55,303 nucleotides of DNA from an uncultured Prevotella sp. GTDB lineage: Bacteria > Bacteroidota > Bacteroidia > Bacteroidales > Bacteroidaceae. Below the pieces are notes generated by a model, which saw only the letters and a program-made list of their open reading frames with translations, was not told the origin of the DNA and made no database searches. Positions 1 to 8,342 of the stretch are shown here, in pieces. The DNA lies in assembly GCA_944319935.1 (NCBI GenBank), contig CALUFM010000032.1, positions 1-55,303 on the forward strand, written 5' to 3'. Positions within the stretch are counted from its first letter, which is position 1. Every line of letters begins with the position of its first letter. Both the position numbers and the translations under genes were made by a program.

Positions 1-240
1 CTTGTCTGTTGACTGCTTGTCTGCTGACTGCTCGTCTGCTGACTGCTTGTCTGTTGACTGCTTGTCTGCTGACTGCTTGTCTGTTGACTGCTCGTCTGCT
101 GACCGCTTGTCTGCTGACTGCTTGTCTGCTGACTGCTTGTCTGCTGACTGCTTGTCTGCTGACTGCTTGTCTGCTGACTACTTGTCTGCTGACCGCTTGT
201 CTGCTGACCGCTTGTCTGCTGACTGCTCGTCTGCTAAGAT
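1..240. repeat. Tandem array of a 15-base unit (family 3)
   Basis: About sixteen copies of a degenerate unit near CTTGTCTGCTGACTG run head to tail to the window edge. The array keeps two + frames open only because the unit lacks stop codons, so the encoded low-complexity peptides are not taken as genes. The same words recur at 15510-15614, 18526-18585, 19030-19077, 22510-22545 and 43411-43503, which makes this a dispersed family. If the element is mirrored, its other arm would lie beyond the left edge. Confidence 0.9.
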
Positions 241-345
241 TTCGTCTGCTAAATAACGTTAACAATATGTTACTTTTTTACACTCAATCAGTCATATAAG
301 CAAATAATGTAATCTTTTGAAATTTTAAACAAAATACTTTATTTT

Positions 346-2088
346 ATGAACAACAAGTCATTGGCAGTTGTGGCCTTGGCCTTAGGCCTTGGGTCACAGT
401 CAGTTATGGCGCAGTATCCTGAGCTTACGCCCGAAGGCAAGCACAAGATAGACTCGCTGACGAAGGTGTGGACGGCGCACTCTGACTCGGCCTGGGCCGT
501 AGCGTTCCCCATCGTGAAGAAAGAGGCCATGGAAAACGGCCGCCCCTACGTGCCCTGGGCATGGCGTCCGTATGACCTGAAGCAGGCCAAAATACCGGCG
601 TTCCCCGGAGCTGAGGGCGGCGGCATGTACACCGCCGGAGGACGCGGCGGCAAGGTGCTGGTAGTCACCAACCTCAACGACGACGGCCCCGGCTCGTTCC
701 GCTGGGCGTGCGAGCAGGGCGGCGCGCGCATCATCGTGTTCAACGTCTCGGGCATCATCTGGCTCAAGACTCCTATCATCCTGCGCGCACCCTATGTCAC
801 AATAGCAGGACAGACGGCACCGGGCGACGGCGTATGCATCGCCGGACAGTCGTTCCAGGTCAACACGCACGACGTCATCGTGCGCCACATGCGCTTCCGC
901 CGCGGCGCCACCAACGTTTGGTATCGCGAAGACTCGTTCGGCGGCAACCCCGTGGGCAACATCATGATAGACCACTGCTCGTGCGAGTGGGGCTTGGATG
1001 AGAACATCTCATTCTACCGCCACATGTTCGACATGGGCGACGGCAAGCCATCGCGCAAGGAGCCTACAGTCAACGTGACCATACAGAACACCATCTCGGC
1101 CAAGGGCCTCGACACGTACAACCACGCCTTCGGCTCGACAATCGGCGGCGAGAACACCACCTTCATGCGCAACCTCTGGGCCGACAACACAGGCCGCAAC
1201 CCGTCAATAGGGTGGGGCGGAGTGTTCAACTTCGTCAACAACGTAATCTACAACTGGGTTCACCGCACGGCTGACGGAGGCGAGTTCTCAACCATGAGCA
1301 ACTTCATCAACAACTACTACAAGCCCGGACCGCTGACGCCGAAAGACTCTCCCGTGGGCTACCGCATCGTCAAGAGCGAGAGCCGCAGCCAGAAGCTCTT
1401 CCCCTACGCCCAGTACGGCCGCGTATACGCCATCGGCAACATCATGGAAGGCAACGAGCGCGTCACCAAGGACAACTGGGACGGCGGCATACAGACGTCT
1501 GACAAGGACGGCAAGCTGAACCCCGACGAGCTGGCCCTCATGAAGTCGAACGAGCCGTTCCCCATGGCGCACATGACCATCCTGCCATCGGAAAAGACAT
1601 TCGACTACGTGCTTGAGAACGTAGGAGCGACGCTCCCCACACGCGACATCGTTGACGAGCGCATCATCAACGAAGTGCGCACAGGCGAGGCTTACTACGT
1701 GAAGAAGCTGCCCAAGGACAACCCCTACGGCGACCACTGGGGCATGCGCGACCGCTCGAAGAACGAGGACGGCCTCTTCAAGTACCGCCGACTGCCCAAG
1801 GACTCTTACAAGCTCGGCATCATAACCGACCCGCGCCAGATGGGCGGATACCCCGAATACAAGGGCGAACCGCGCGTTGACACCGACGGCGACGGCATGC
1901 CCGACGACTGGGAAATAGCCAACGGACTGAACCCCAACGACCCCTCTGACGCCAACGGCGACTGCACGGGCGACGGCTACACCAACATTGAGAAATACAT
2001 CAACGGCATAAGCACCAAGGTGAAGGTTGACTGGACTGACCTGAACAACAACTACGACACCCTGGCCGGCCGCAAGAGCCTGTATTGA
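346..2088 (+). CDS. Secreted pectate lyase, polysaccharide lyase family 1-like
   Basis: A 580-residue secreted enzyme predicted to cleave polygalacturonate by beta-elimination. Residues 1-22 form a signal peptide ending SVMA-QYP. The catalytic parallel beta-helix begins near residue 84 with AFPGAEGGG and runs through NLNDDGPGSFRWA, VTIAGQTAPGDGV, VIVRHMRFR, MIDHCSCEWG and FNFVNNVIYNW, all typical of Bacteroidales pectate lyases. The C-terminus (about 515-565) has a DTDGDGMPDDWE calcium-binding, thrombospondin-type-3-like motif followed by LNPNDPSDANGDCTGDGYTNIEKYING, usual for this subfamily. It appears monocistronic: arrays lie on both sides and no SusC/D pair is visible. No clear promoter was found upstream. 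Function is confident at family level; the exact pectin substrate is not. Confidence 0.9.
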   Translation: MNNKSLAVVALALGLGSQSVMAQYPELTPEGKHKIDSLTKVWTAHSDSAWAVAFPIVKKEAMENGRPYVPWAWRPYDLKQAKIPAFPGAEGGGMYTAGGRGGKVLVVTNLNDDGPGSFRWACEQGGARIIVFNVSGIIWLKTPIILRAPYVTIAGQTAPGDGVCIAGQSFQVNTHDVIVRHMRFRRGATNVWYREDSFGGNPVGNIMIDHCSCEWGLDENISFYRHMFDMGDGKPSRKEPTVNVTIQNTISAKGLDTYNHAFGSTIGGENTTFMRNLWADNTGRNPSIGWGGVFNFVNNVIYNWVHRTADGGEFSTMSNFINNYYKPGPLTPKDSPVGYRIVKSESRSQKLFPYAQYGRVYAIGNIMEGNERVTKDNWDGGIQTSDKDGKLNPDELALMKSNEPFPMAHMTILPSEKTFDYVLENVGATLPTRDIVDERIINEVRTGEAYYVKKLPKDNPYGDHWGMRDRSKNEDGLFKYRRLPKDSYKLGIITDPRQMGGYPEYKGEPRVDTDGDGMPDDWEIANGLNPNDPSDANGDCTGDGYTNIEKYINGISTKVKVDWTDLNNNYDTLAGRKSLY

Positions 2089-2093
2089 TTCCT

Positions 2094-2526
2094 TTTGAAT
2101 TTATAGAATTTAAAGAAGTTAGAGAAGTTAAAGCCATTAGTTTTGTGGCTTTGGCTTCTCTGATTTTTTTTTAATTTGGAGGATTTGAATTTATAGAATT
2201 TAAAGAAGTTAGAGAAGTTAAAGCCATCAGCTTTGTGGCTTTGGCTTCTCTGATTTTTTTGAATTTGGAGGATTTGAATTTATAGAATTTAAAGAAGTTA
2301 GAGAAGTTAAAGCCATCAGCTTTGTGGCTTTGGCTTCTCTGATTTTTTTTGAATTTGGAGGATTTGAATTTATAGAATTGAGAGAATTTAAAGAAGTTAG
2401 AGAAGTTAAAGCCATTACCTTTATTGTTTCATAGCCTTAAAATGTAGACGATATGCAACAAAGGTAATGGCTTTAACTTCTTGGCGAACGCAGTGAGCGA
2501 TAACTTCTTTAACTTCTATAACTTCA
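2094..2526. repeat. About 90-base tandem repeat plus mirrored 9-base-unit arms (family 1)
   Basis: This fills the gap after the pectate lyase. A unit of about 90 bases starts at 2097, 2187, 2276 and 2366 (last copy partial). Each carries AAAGAAGTTAGAGAAGTTAA and a small hairpin pairing AGAAGTTAAAGCCA with TGGCTTTGGCTTCT. The last copy forms the left arm of a mirrored element whose right arm (about 2463-2526) reads GGTAATGGCTTTAACTTC, then the REP-like module GCGAACGCAGTGAGCGA (2484-2500), then TAACTTCTTTAACTTC. No gene is supported here. Confidence 0.85.
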
Positions 2527-2532
2527 AAAAGA

Positions 2533-2880
2533 CTACCCCCTCACATAATGCGGCAGCTCCTCCGGGATTACCATCGACACCTCCACGATACCCGTTACGC
2601 GCCCGTCGGCGTCGGTTGTGGCCGTCTGGTAAATCATCTTCCTCAGCCCCTCCTTCTCGATGGTGTAGGCGTTTGTGCCGCCCTCGGCCAGCAGCCGGCG
2701 TATGATGCCCGCCGCGCGCTCGCCGTGGCAGTCGTAGAGGCTCTTGCCCACGAGGTCGCCATGCTTCCTGTACGTCTCCCTCGCGCGGCGGTTCATGTAC
2801 CGTATCACGCCCTCGGCGTCGGCCACCGTCACGGCGCACGCCATGCCCTCGGCCCAGTTGAAATTGTCTTCCATTGTCAT
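2533..2880 (-). CDS. Small single-domain PAS protein
   Basis: A 115-residue protein made of one PAS fold with no output domain. Visible features are the N-terminal strand MACAVTVADAEGVIRYMNRRA, the helix motif GKSLYDCHGERA (about 46-57) and the strand YTIEKEGLRKMIYQTA followed by GRVTGIVEVSMVIPEE. The DCHGE segment resembles the C-H-P-type loop of PAS domains in the DUF438/PAS_4 group; whether it binds a cofactor cannot be told from sequence. Two start codons two residues apart (2880 and 2874) are equally possible. The gene ends almost at the right arm of the preceding array. Its role is probably sensing, but no partner is adjacent. Confidence 0.75.
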   Translation of the reverse strand: MTMEDNFNWAEGMACAVTVADAEGVIRYMNRRARETYRKHGDLVGKSLYDCHGERAAGIIRRLLAEGGTNAYTIEKEGLRKMIYQTATTDADGRVTGIVEVSMVIPEELPHYVRG

Positions 2881-2919
2881 TTCTTATTTTCGTTTTATTT
2901 TATGTTTCCAGCATTTGGC

Positions 2920-3117
2920 TTATGGAATGCTGTTTTCATACATGTATTTTGCCGCATCACGGATTGCTTCACCTACAGTTTCCAGCTTGTCGCTTGGGTT
3001 CACGCCTTGGTTTGGTTGCCCGGCGTTTGTCGTCGCTGTGGCCTGCGGCATGGGCTTGCCGTGCGGCGGCGGGGTGGGGTAGGCCGGGCTGATGGGTGAT
3101 AGGCCTGATAAGGCCAA
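2920..3117 (-). CDS. Possible small protein or gene remnant
   Basis: A 65-residue reading frame 39 bases upstream of the PAS gene on the same strand. The C-terminal half (NPSDKLETVGEAIRDAAKYM and following) looks like a genuine amphipathic helix. The N-terminal third (MALSGLSPISPAYP) is translated from an AATAGGCC-type repeat and is unlikely to be native. It may be a small protein that starts internally, or the tail of a lost gene. I do not recognise a family. The rest of 2881-3320 holds only repeats. Confidence 0.25.
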   Translation of the reverse strand: MALSGLSPISPAYPTPPPHGKPMPQATATTNAGQPNQGVNPSDKLETVGEAIRDAAKYMYENSIP

Positions 3118-3152
3118 TGAGCCGAATTGGCCTTATGGGAAAAATGGTGATG

Positions 3153-3312
3153 GATTATTCATTGTTCATTCCTCATTTTTCATTCAGTGAACATCTGATT
3201 TTTCATTATTCATTCCTCATTTTTCATTCAGTGAACATCTGATTTTTCATTGTTCATTCCTCATTTTTCATTCAATGAGTATTTGATTATTCATTGTTCA
3301 TTATTCATTTTT
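3153..3312. repeat. Heptamer-based array, TTCATT(N) units
   Basis: Degenerate 7-base units (ATTCATT, GTTCATT, CCTCATT, TTTCATT) form blocks separated by CAGTGAACATCTGATT. The composite block is repeated about two and a half times. The array ends against the polA stop codon. No promoter or gene is seen in it. Confidence 0.8.
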
Positions 3313-3321
3313 AATTTAGCT

Positions 3322-6087
3322 TCAGTGCGCCTCGAGCCAGTTGGCGCCCCATCCGCAGTCGGCCACGAGGGGCACGTTGAGCGGATACGCGCCTTGCATC
3401 TCCTCGAGGACGATGCGCTCCACCTTCTCGCGCTCGTCGGGGTAGACGCTGAAGTTGAGTTCGTCATGCACCTGGAGGAGCATCTTCGAGCGCACGCCTT
3501 CGCGGCGGAAGCGGTCGTATATGCGCACCATGGCTATTTTTATTATGTCGGCCGCCGTGCCCTGTATGGGGGCGTTGATGGCGTTGCGCTCGGCGAAGCC
3601 GCGCACGGTGGCGTTGTGCGACGTGATGTCGGGCAGGTAGCGGCGGCGGTGCATCAGGGTTTCGGCGTAGCCGCGCTCGCGGGCGGTCTGCTTGGCTTGC
3701 TCCATGTAGTCGGCCACGCGGGGGAAGGTGGCGAAGTAGCCGTCGATTAGCTGGGTGGCTTCGTGGCGGCTGATGTCAAGCCGCTCGGCCAGTCCGAACA
3801 CGGTGATGCCGTAGATTATGCCGAAGTTGGCGCGCTTGGCCTTGGTGCGCTGGTCGCGCGTGACGCTGTCCATCGTCTCGTGGTAGATTTTGGCGGCCGT
3901 GGCGGCGTGTATGTCGTAGCCCTCGCGGAAGGCTTCCTGCATGTTTTCGTCGCCGCTGAGGTGGGCCATGACGCGCAGTTCGATTTGCGAGTAGTCGGCC
4001 GAGAAGAAGAGGCAGCCCTCCTCGGGCACGAAGGCGCGGCGTATTTCCTTGCCGTCCTCGCCGCGCACGGGTATGTTCTGCAGGTTGGGGTCGCTCGACG
4101 AGAGTCGGCCTGTGGCCGTCACCGTCTGGTTGAACGACGTGTGTATGTGCCCCGTCCTGGGGTTTACGAGCTTGGGCAGGGCGTCAACGTAGGTGCCGAG
4201 GAGCTTCTTCAACCCCCTGTGTTCCAGTATTTTGCCTACTATTTCGCTCTTTCCCTTGAGCTGTTGCAGCACTTCTTCGGACGTTACGTATTGCCCCGTC
4301 TTCGTCTTCTTGGGCTTATCCACGATTTTCATCTTGCCGAACAGCACTTCGCCCACCTGCTTCGGCGAGGCTATGTTGAACTCTTCGCCGGCCAACTGGT
4401 AGATTTCCTGCTCGATATCGTTCATCCGCTGCGTGAGCATCTGCGACGTTTCCTTGAGCGAGGCGGTGTCTATGCGCACGCCGTTCATCTCCATTTCGGC
4501 CAGCACCCGCACCAGGGGCATCTCCACTTCCGCGAACAGCGGCCACACGCCGGCCTCGCGGAGGCGCGGCTCGAGCAGGTTCTTGAGGCGCAGGGTGACG
4601 TCGGCGTCTTCGGCGGCGTACTCGTACACTTCCTCCGGCCGCAGGTCGCGCATCGACCGCTGCCCCTTGCCCTTGGGGCCGATCAGCTCGTCGATGTGGA
4701 TGGTCTTATAGCCGAGGTACACCTCGGCCATGTAGTCCATGTTGTGGCGCAGCTCGGGTTGCAGCAGGTAGTGGGCGAGCATCGTGTCGAACATGTCGCC
4801 CGCCAGCCTGACGCCGTAGGCGGCCAGCACCTCGAGGTCGTACTTTATGTTCTGCCCGATTTTGAGGATTGAGGCGTCTTCATACACTGGTTTGAATATG
4901 TTAACTATCTTTTGCGCTTCTTCACGTTCGGCGGGAACGGGCACGTAAAACGCCTCAAATTCCTCCGTTGAGAAGCTCAGGCCCACCAGTTCGGCGTCGA
5001 TGGCGTTGGTCGAGGTCGTCTCCGTGTCTAAACTTAAAAAACTCTTTGTCAGAAAAAAATCACGAAGAGCGAGCATATCTTCCTCAGTGTCAACGAGTTT
5101 GTATGTATGCGGCGTGTCGTTTAACGCTCTCAGGCTCGATTTTTCAGCGTCAACCTGCCCGTCGGTCGGATTTTCCGCAAATAAATCGAGTTGACAATTA
5201 GCTTTTATTTCATTGTTTTTACTTCTGTTAAGAAACTTGTCCAAGAGCGTCTTAAACTCCAATTCGGTGAAGATTCGGCGCAGTTCGCCGGCGTCGGGTT
5301 CGGCCACCCGCAGTGCGTCGAGGTTCAGCTCAACGGGCACGTCGGTGCGGATTGTTGCGAGGAACTTCGAGAAGCGTATTTGCTCAGCGTTCTCCTCCAC
5401 CTTCTTCTTCAGCGCGCCCTTCAGCTCGGAGGTGCGCTCCAGTAGCGAGTCTATCGAGCCGAACTGCTGCAGCAGCTTGACGGCCGTCTTCTCGCCCACG
5501 CCGGGGCAGCCCGGTATGTTGTCGGCCGCGTCGCCCATGAGGCCGAGCAGGTCGATGACCTGCGCCGTGGAGCTGATGCCGTACTTGGCGCAGACGCCGT
5601 CGGCGTCGAGCGTCTCGTAGCCCCCGCCGTGGCGCGGGCGGTACATCACTACGTTGCCGCCCACCAGTTGGCCGTAGTCCTTGTCGGGCGTCAGCATGTA
5701 CGTCTTCACCCCCTCTTGGCCGGCTTTCCTGGCCAGTGTGCCGATTACGTCGTCGGCCTCGAAGCCCTCCACCTCAAGCACGGGTATGCGCATGGCCGCC
5801 AGCACCTCCTTTATTACGGGCACCGAGCGGCGTATGTCCTCGGGCGTCTCCTCGCGCTGCGCCTTGTACTGGGCGTAGGCCTCGCTGCGGAAGGTGGGCC
5901 CGTGGGGGTCGAAGGCCACGCCGAGATACGTCGGCCGCTCCTTGGCCAGCACCTCGTTGAGCGTGTTGCAGAAGCCCATCACGGCTGACGTGTTCATGCC
6001 TTTCGAGTTGATGCGCGGGTTCTTTATGAATGCGTAATAAGCCCTGTAAATCAGGGCGTAAGCGTCGAGAAGGAAAAGTTTGTCCAT
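3322..6087 (-). CDS. polA: DNA polymerase I
   Basis: A 921-residue polymerase for primer removal and repair synthesis, with all three domains. The N-terminal 5'-3' exonuclease starts MDKLFLLDAYALIYRAYYAF and includes TPDKDYGQLV and AADNIPGCPGVGEKTA. The 3'-5' proofreading domain (about 330-520) keeps SLDTETTS, GQNIKYDLEVL and YAAEDADVTLRL, so it looks active. The polymerase domain has FSADYSQIELRVMAHLSGD (motif A), RTKAKRANFGIIYG (O-helix, motif B) and QVHDELNFSV (motif C). Length is normal for Bacteroidetes. It is divergent from the polyprenyl synthase gene across a short promoter region. Confidence 0.98.
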   Translation of the reverse strand: MDKLFLLDAYALIYRAYYAFIKNPRINSKGMNTSAVMGFCNTLNEVLAKERPTYLGVAFDPHGPTFRSEAYAQYKAQREETPEDIRRSVPVIKEVLAAMRIPVLEVEGFEADDVIGTLARKAGQEGVKTYMLTPDKDYGQLVGGNVVMYRPRHGGGYETLDADGVCAKYGISSTAQVIDLLGLMGDAADNIPGCPGVGEKTAVKLLQQFGSIDSLLERTSELKGALKKKVEENAEQIRFSKFLATIRTDVPVELNLDALRVAEPDAGELRRIFTELEFKTLLDKFLNRSKNNEIKANCQLDLFAENPTDGQVDAEKSSLRALNDTPHTYKLVDTEEDMLALRDFFLTKSFLSLDTETTSTNAIDAELVGLSFSTEEFEAFYVPVPAEREEAQKIVNIFKPVYEDASILKIGQNIKYDLEVLAAYGVRLAGDMFDTMLAHYLLQPELRHNMDYMAEVYLGYKTIHIDELIGPKGKGQRSMRDLRPEEVYEYAAEDADVTLRLKNLLEPRLREAGVWPLFAEVEMPLVRVLAEMEMNGVRIDTASLKETSQMLTQRMNDIEQEIYQLAGEEFNIASPKQVGEVLFGKMKIVDKPKKTKTGQYVTSEEVLQQLKGKSEIVGKILEHRGLKKLLGTYVDALPKLVNPRTGHIHTSFNQTVTATGRLSSSDPNLQNIPVRGEDGKEIRRAFVPEEGCLFFSADYSQIELRVMAHLSGDENMQEAFREGYDIHAATAAKIYHETMDSVTRDQRTKAKRANFGIIYGITVFGLAERLDISRHEATQLIDGYFATFPRVADYMEQAKQTARERGYAETLMHRRRYLPDITSHNATVRGFAERNAINAPIQGTAADIIKIAMVRIYDRFRREGVRSKMLLQVHDELNFSVYPDEREKVERIVLEEMQGAYPLNVPLVADCGWGANWLEAH

Positions 6088-6124
6088 GCTTTTGCGAGTT
6101 TTTTACGTGTAAAGTTACTGTTTT

Positions 6125-6157
6125 TTTGCAAATAATCCGAGAAAATCACTACTTTTG
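6125..6157 (+). promoter_or_regulatory. Bacteroidetes-type promoter for the polyprenyl synthase
   Basis: TTTG at 6125-6128 and TACTTTTG at 6150-6157, 21 bases apart, match the -33 TTTG and -7 TAnnTTTG elements. The expected start of transcription is near 6164, nine bases before the ATG at 6173. An upstream TTG at 6155 lies inside the -7 box and cannot be the start codon. Confidence 0.7.
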
Positions 6158-6172
6158 TATCAAATTTATGGC

Positions 6173-7153
6173 ATGATGGATTATTTGTCTATAATAAAAG
6201 AACCCATAACGGCAGAGCTGGAGCAGTTTGTCAGCCTGTTCAACGCCTCGCTGACGCATGAAGACAAGTTGCAAGAGGAAATCTTCTCGCGCATCCGCAG
6301 CCGCGCCGGCAAGCGCATGAGGCCGATGCTCATCATGCTTATGGCCAGGAACTACGGCTGCGTGACCCAGGCCACGCTCCACGCCGCGGTGGGCCTTGAG
6401 CTGCTGCACACGGCCTCGCTCGTGCATGACGACGTGGTTGACGAGAGCCGCGAGCGCAGGGGGCAGGCGTCGGTCAACGCCGTGTATGACAACAAGGTGG
6501 CCGTACTCGTGGGCGACTACATCCTCTCTACGGCCCTGCTGCACGTGTCGATGACGCACAACGAACTCATAGTGAGATACTTGGCCGAACTCGGCCGCAC
6601 ACTTTCCGACGGCGAAATACTGCAGCTCACCAGCATCGGCGACAGCGAAATATCAGAAGAAACGTATTACCAAATCATCAGCCGGAAGACGGCCGCGCTC
6701 TTCGAGGCCTGCTGCGCCATAGGAGCCATCTCGGCCGGCGTGCCCGAAAGCAGGGTGGGGGAGGCCAAGCGTTTCGGCAAGACGCTCGGCGTAATCTTCC
6801 AAATCCGCGACGACATCTTCGACTATTACGACTCGCCCGAAATCGGCAAGCCCACCGGCAACGACATGGCCGAGGGCAAGCTCACCCTGCCCGTAATCTA
6901 CGCCCTGCGCTCCACGGGCGACGAAGGGATGCTCGCGCTGGCGAGGAAGGTGAAGCAGGGCACGGTGACGGCCGACGAGATAGCCCGCCTCGTGGCGTTC
7001 ACAAAGGCGAACGGCGGCATAGACTACGCCGAGCGTCGCATGCAGGAGATGCACGCCGAGGCTATGGCCTTCATCGACAAGGAGGTGGCCGACCCCGCCT
7101 TGAAGCGCAGCCTCGCCGCCTACCTGGACTTTGTGATAAAGCGCAGCAAGTGA
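6173..7153 (+). CDS. Trans-polyprenyl diphosphate synthase
   Basis: A 326-residue enzyme (or 325 if the next ATG at 6176 is used) that condenses isopentenyl diphosphate onto an allylic diphosphate to make a long chain, probably the menaquinone side chain. The first aspartate-rich motif is HTASLVHDDVVDESRERRG and the second is FQIRDDIFDYY; GKRMRPMLIMLMARNYG and GKLTLPVIYAL are also typical of the IspA/IspB family. Chain length cannot be read reliably from sequence. The start was chosen because the upstream in-frame TTG lies in the promoter. A strong hairpin follows the stop. Confidence 0.92.
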   Translation: MMDYLSIIKEPITAELEQFVSLFNASLTHEDKLQEEIFSRIRSRAGKRMRPMLIMLMARNYGCVTQATLHAAVGLELLHTASLVHDDVVDESRERRGQASVNAVYDNKVAVLVGDYILSTALLHVSMTHNELIVRYLAELGRTLSDGEILQLTSIGDSEISEETYYQIISRKTAALFEACCAIGAISAGVPESRVGEAKRFGKTLGVIFQIRDDIFDYYDSPEIGKPTGNDMAEGKLTLPVIYALRSTGDEGMLALARKVKQGTVTADEIARLVAFTKANGGIDYAERRMQEMHAEAMAFIDKEVADPALKRSLAAYLDFVIKRSK

Positions 7154-7186
7154 CCTTGGATAATCATTTGATAATCAATAAATTGC

Positions 7187-7223
7187 GAAACGCCGCCTCC
7201 TGAACTCCGGGAGGCGGCGTTTC
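7187..7223 (+). terminator. Hairpin terminator after the polyprenyl synthase
   Basis: A 14-base perfect stem (GAAACGCCGCCTCC with GGAGGCGGCGTTTC) and a nine-base loop lie 34 bases after the stop codon. Only a short T tract follows, so termination strength is uncertain. Confidence 0.7.
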
Positions 7224-7246
7224 TCGTCGCGTTTTGCGGCAAGCCG

Positions 7247-7447
7247 GTAGGCCAAATAGGCCTGATGAGCCTGATGGGAGATAAGGCCAATGAGCCGGAT
7301 AGGCCGGATAAGCCAAATAGGAGAATAAGCCCAATGAGCCAAATAGGCCTGATGCGCCCTGGCGTATTAGGCTTATTAGGCCTATTGGGCTTATTTCTCA
7401 GGCCTATTGGGCTTATTCTTTAGGCCCATTGGGCTTATTCCTTGGCC
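7247..7447. repeat. Mirrored 9-base-unit array (family 2), left flank of four-helix gene
   Basis: Units such as AATAGGCCG, AATAAGCCA and AATGAGCCG run rightward, then switch to their reverse complement (ATTAGGCTT, ATTGGGCTT) around the centre GATGCGCCCTGGCGTATTAG (7351-7370). The result is a long imperfect palindrome. The same centre with one change, C to T at its fifth base, occurs at 8210-8229, beyond the gene. Confidence 0.9.
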
Positions 7448-7455
7448 TCTCACCC

Positions 7456-8025
7456 TTATCTTCCCTTGTTCCTTTTAAGCCATTCAGTCCTTGCCCTGTA
7501 CATCTCCTCGCGCAGTCCGCCGCCCTCTACGAAGTCCCGTTTCAGCCTCTCAATGAATTTCCTTAGCATCGAGTCAGTCTGGTGGATTAGCGTTATTGCG
7601 ATGTTGGCCACCGTCTCGTCGCTCCTTTTCGTTATGGCTTCGCGGTAATATGCGCTGTCGTTGTGCTTTGTGCATACGGCGCGCGTCTGGGCGGCCTTGC
7701 CGCTGCCAATGTCCCAGATGTCGAGGCCGCGCACGCGGAGATAGTCCTCATAGTCGGCCAACAGCTCTTGCAGGCTCGCCCGTCCCACGTTGGTAAGCTT
7801 CAGTTCGGTTTCCTTCGACGTCGTGCTTGCCGCGCTGCCCTCAGCTATGTTCTGCTTGCACGACCGCGCCGCCTGCACCATCTGGTCTATCGTGCGGTCG
7901 CCCTTTTCAAGGTATTTGTGGGCGAAATAGAACGTGATGTCATAGATGCATTCCGCCTTTTGGTAGACGAGCAGGTTGCGGTAATTGCCCCGCTGCGGCA
8001 TGAACGGGCGGCTGTTGTCAGTCAT
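7456..8025 (-). CDS. Four-helix-bundle (S23/Avd-like) protein, long form
   Basis: A 189-residue protein of the family first known from intervening sequences in 23S rRNA and related to the Avd accessory protein of diversity-generating retroelements. Signature segments are NLLVYQKAECIYDITFYFAHK, DRTIDQMVQAARSCKQNIAEGSAA and ETELKLTNVGRASLQELLADYEDYL. The extra C-terminal helices (IALITLIHQTDSML-like region through FVEGGGLREEMYRARTEW) match the longer 'suffix' form found in Bacteroidetes. The surface is rich in lysine and arginine, which fits nucleic-acid binding. No enzyme motif is present. The gene lies alone between two near-identical palindromic arrays (7247-7447 and 8063-8340). Family is confident; function is unknown. 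Confidence 0.85.
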   Translation of the reverse strand: MTDNSRPFMPQRGNYRNLLVYQKAECIYDITFYFAHKYLEKGDRTIDQMVQAARSCKQNIAEGSAASTTSKETELKLTNVGRASLQELLADYEDYLRVRGLDIWDIGSGKAAQTRAVCTKHNDSAYYREAITKRSDETVANIAITLIHQTDSMLRKFIERLKRDFVEGGGLREEMYRARTEWLKRNKGR

Positions 8026-8062
8026 GGTATTGTTGCTTTTTAGTGGTTTGATGATTGGTTAT

Positions 8063-8340
8063 AAGATAAATAGGCCGGATAGGCCTGATTAGAGGATAAG
8101 CCCAATAGGCCGAATAGGCCTGATGAGCCTGGTTAGGGGATAAGCCCAATGAGCCAAATAGGCCGGATAAGCCAAATAGGAAGCTAAGGCCAATGAGCCG
8201 GATAGGCCTGATGTGCCCTGGCGTATTAGGCTTATTAGGCCCATTAGGCTTATTCTTTAGGCCTATTAGGCTTATTAGGCCCATTGGGCTTATTCTTTAG
8301 GCCCATTGGGCTTATTTTATGCCCCCTCAGGCTTATCCTT
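8063..8340. repeat. Mirrored 9-base-unit array (family 2), right flank of four-helix gene
   Basis: A second long imperfect palindrome of AATAGGCC/AATAAGCC units, turning around GATGTGCCCTGGCGTATTAG at 8210-8229. It shares unit order and centre with 7247-7447, so the four-helix-bundle gene has a direct repeat of a palindrome on its two sides. It runs up to the deoC stop codon. Confidence 0.9.
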
Positions 8341-8342
8341 TC

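Noticed and set aside
1..240. Possible CRISPR array
   Set aside because: The units are contiguous with no spacers, and no cas genes are nearby.
1..299. Two open + frames of 84 and 96 residues at the left edge
   Set aside because: They translate a stop-free 15-base repeat into low-complexity peptides; no start signal and no protein-like composition.
3763..4872. Long + strand frame (369 residues) antisense to polA
   Set aside because: A shadow of the GC-rich polA gene; composition is rich in His, Val, Ala and Arg, as in other antisense frames here. The polA motifs on the other strand are complete.
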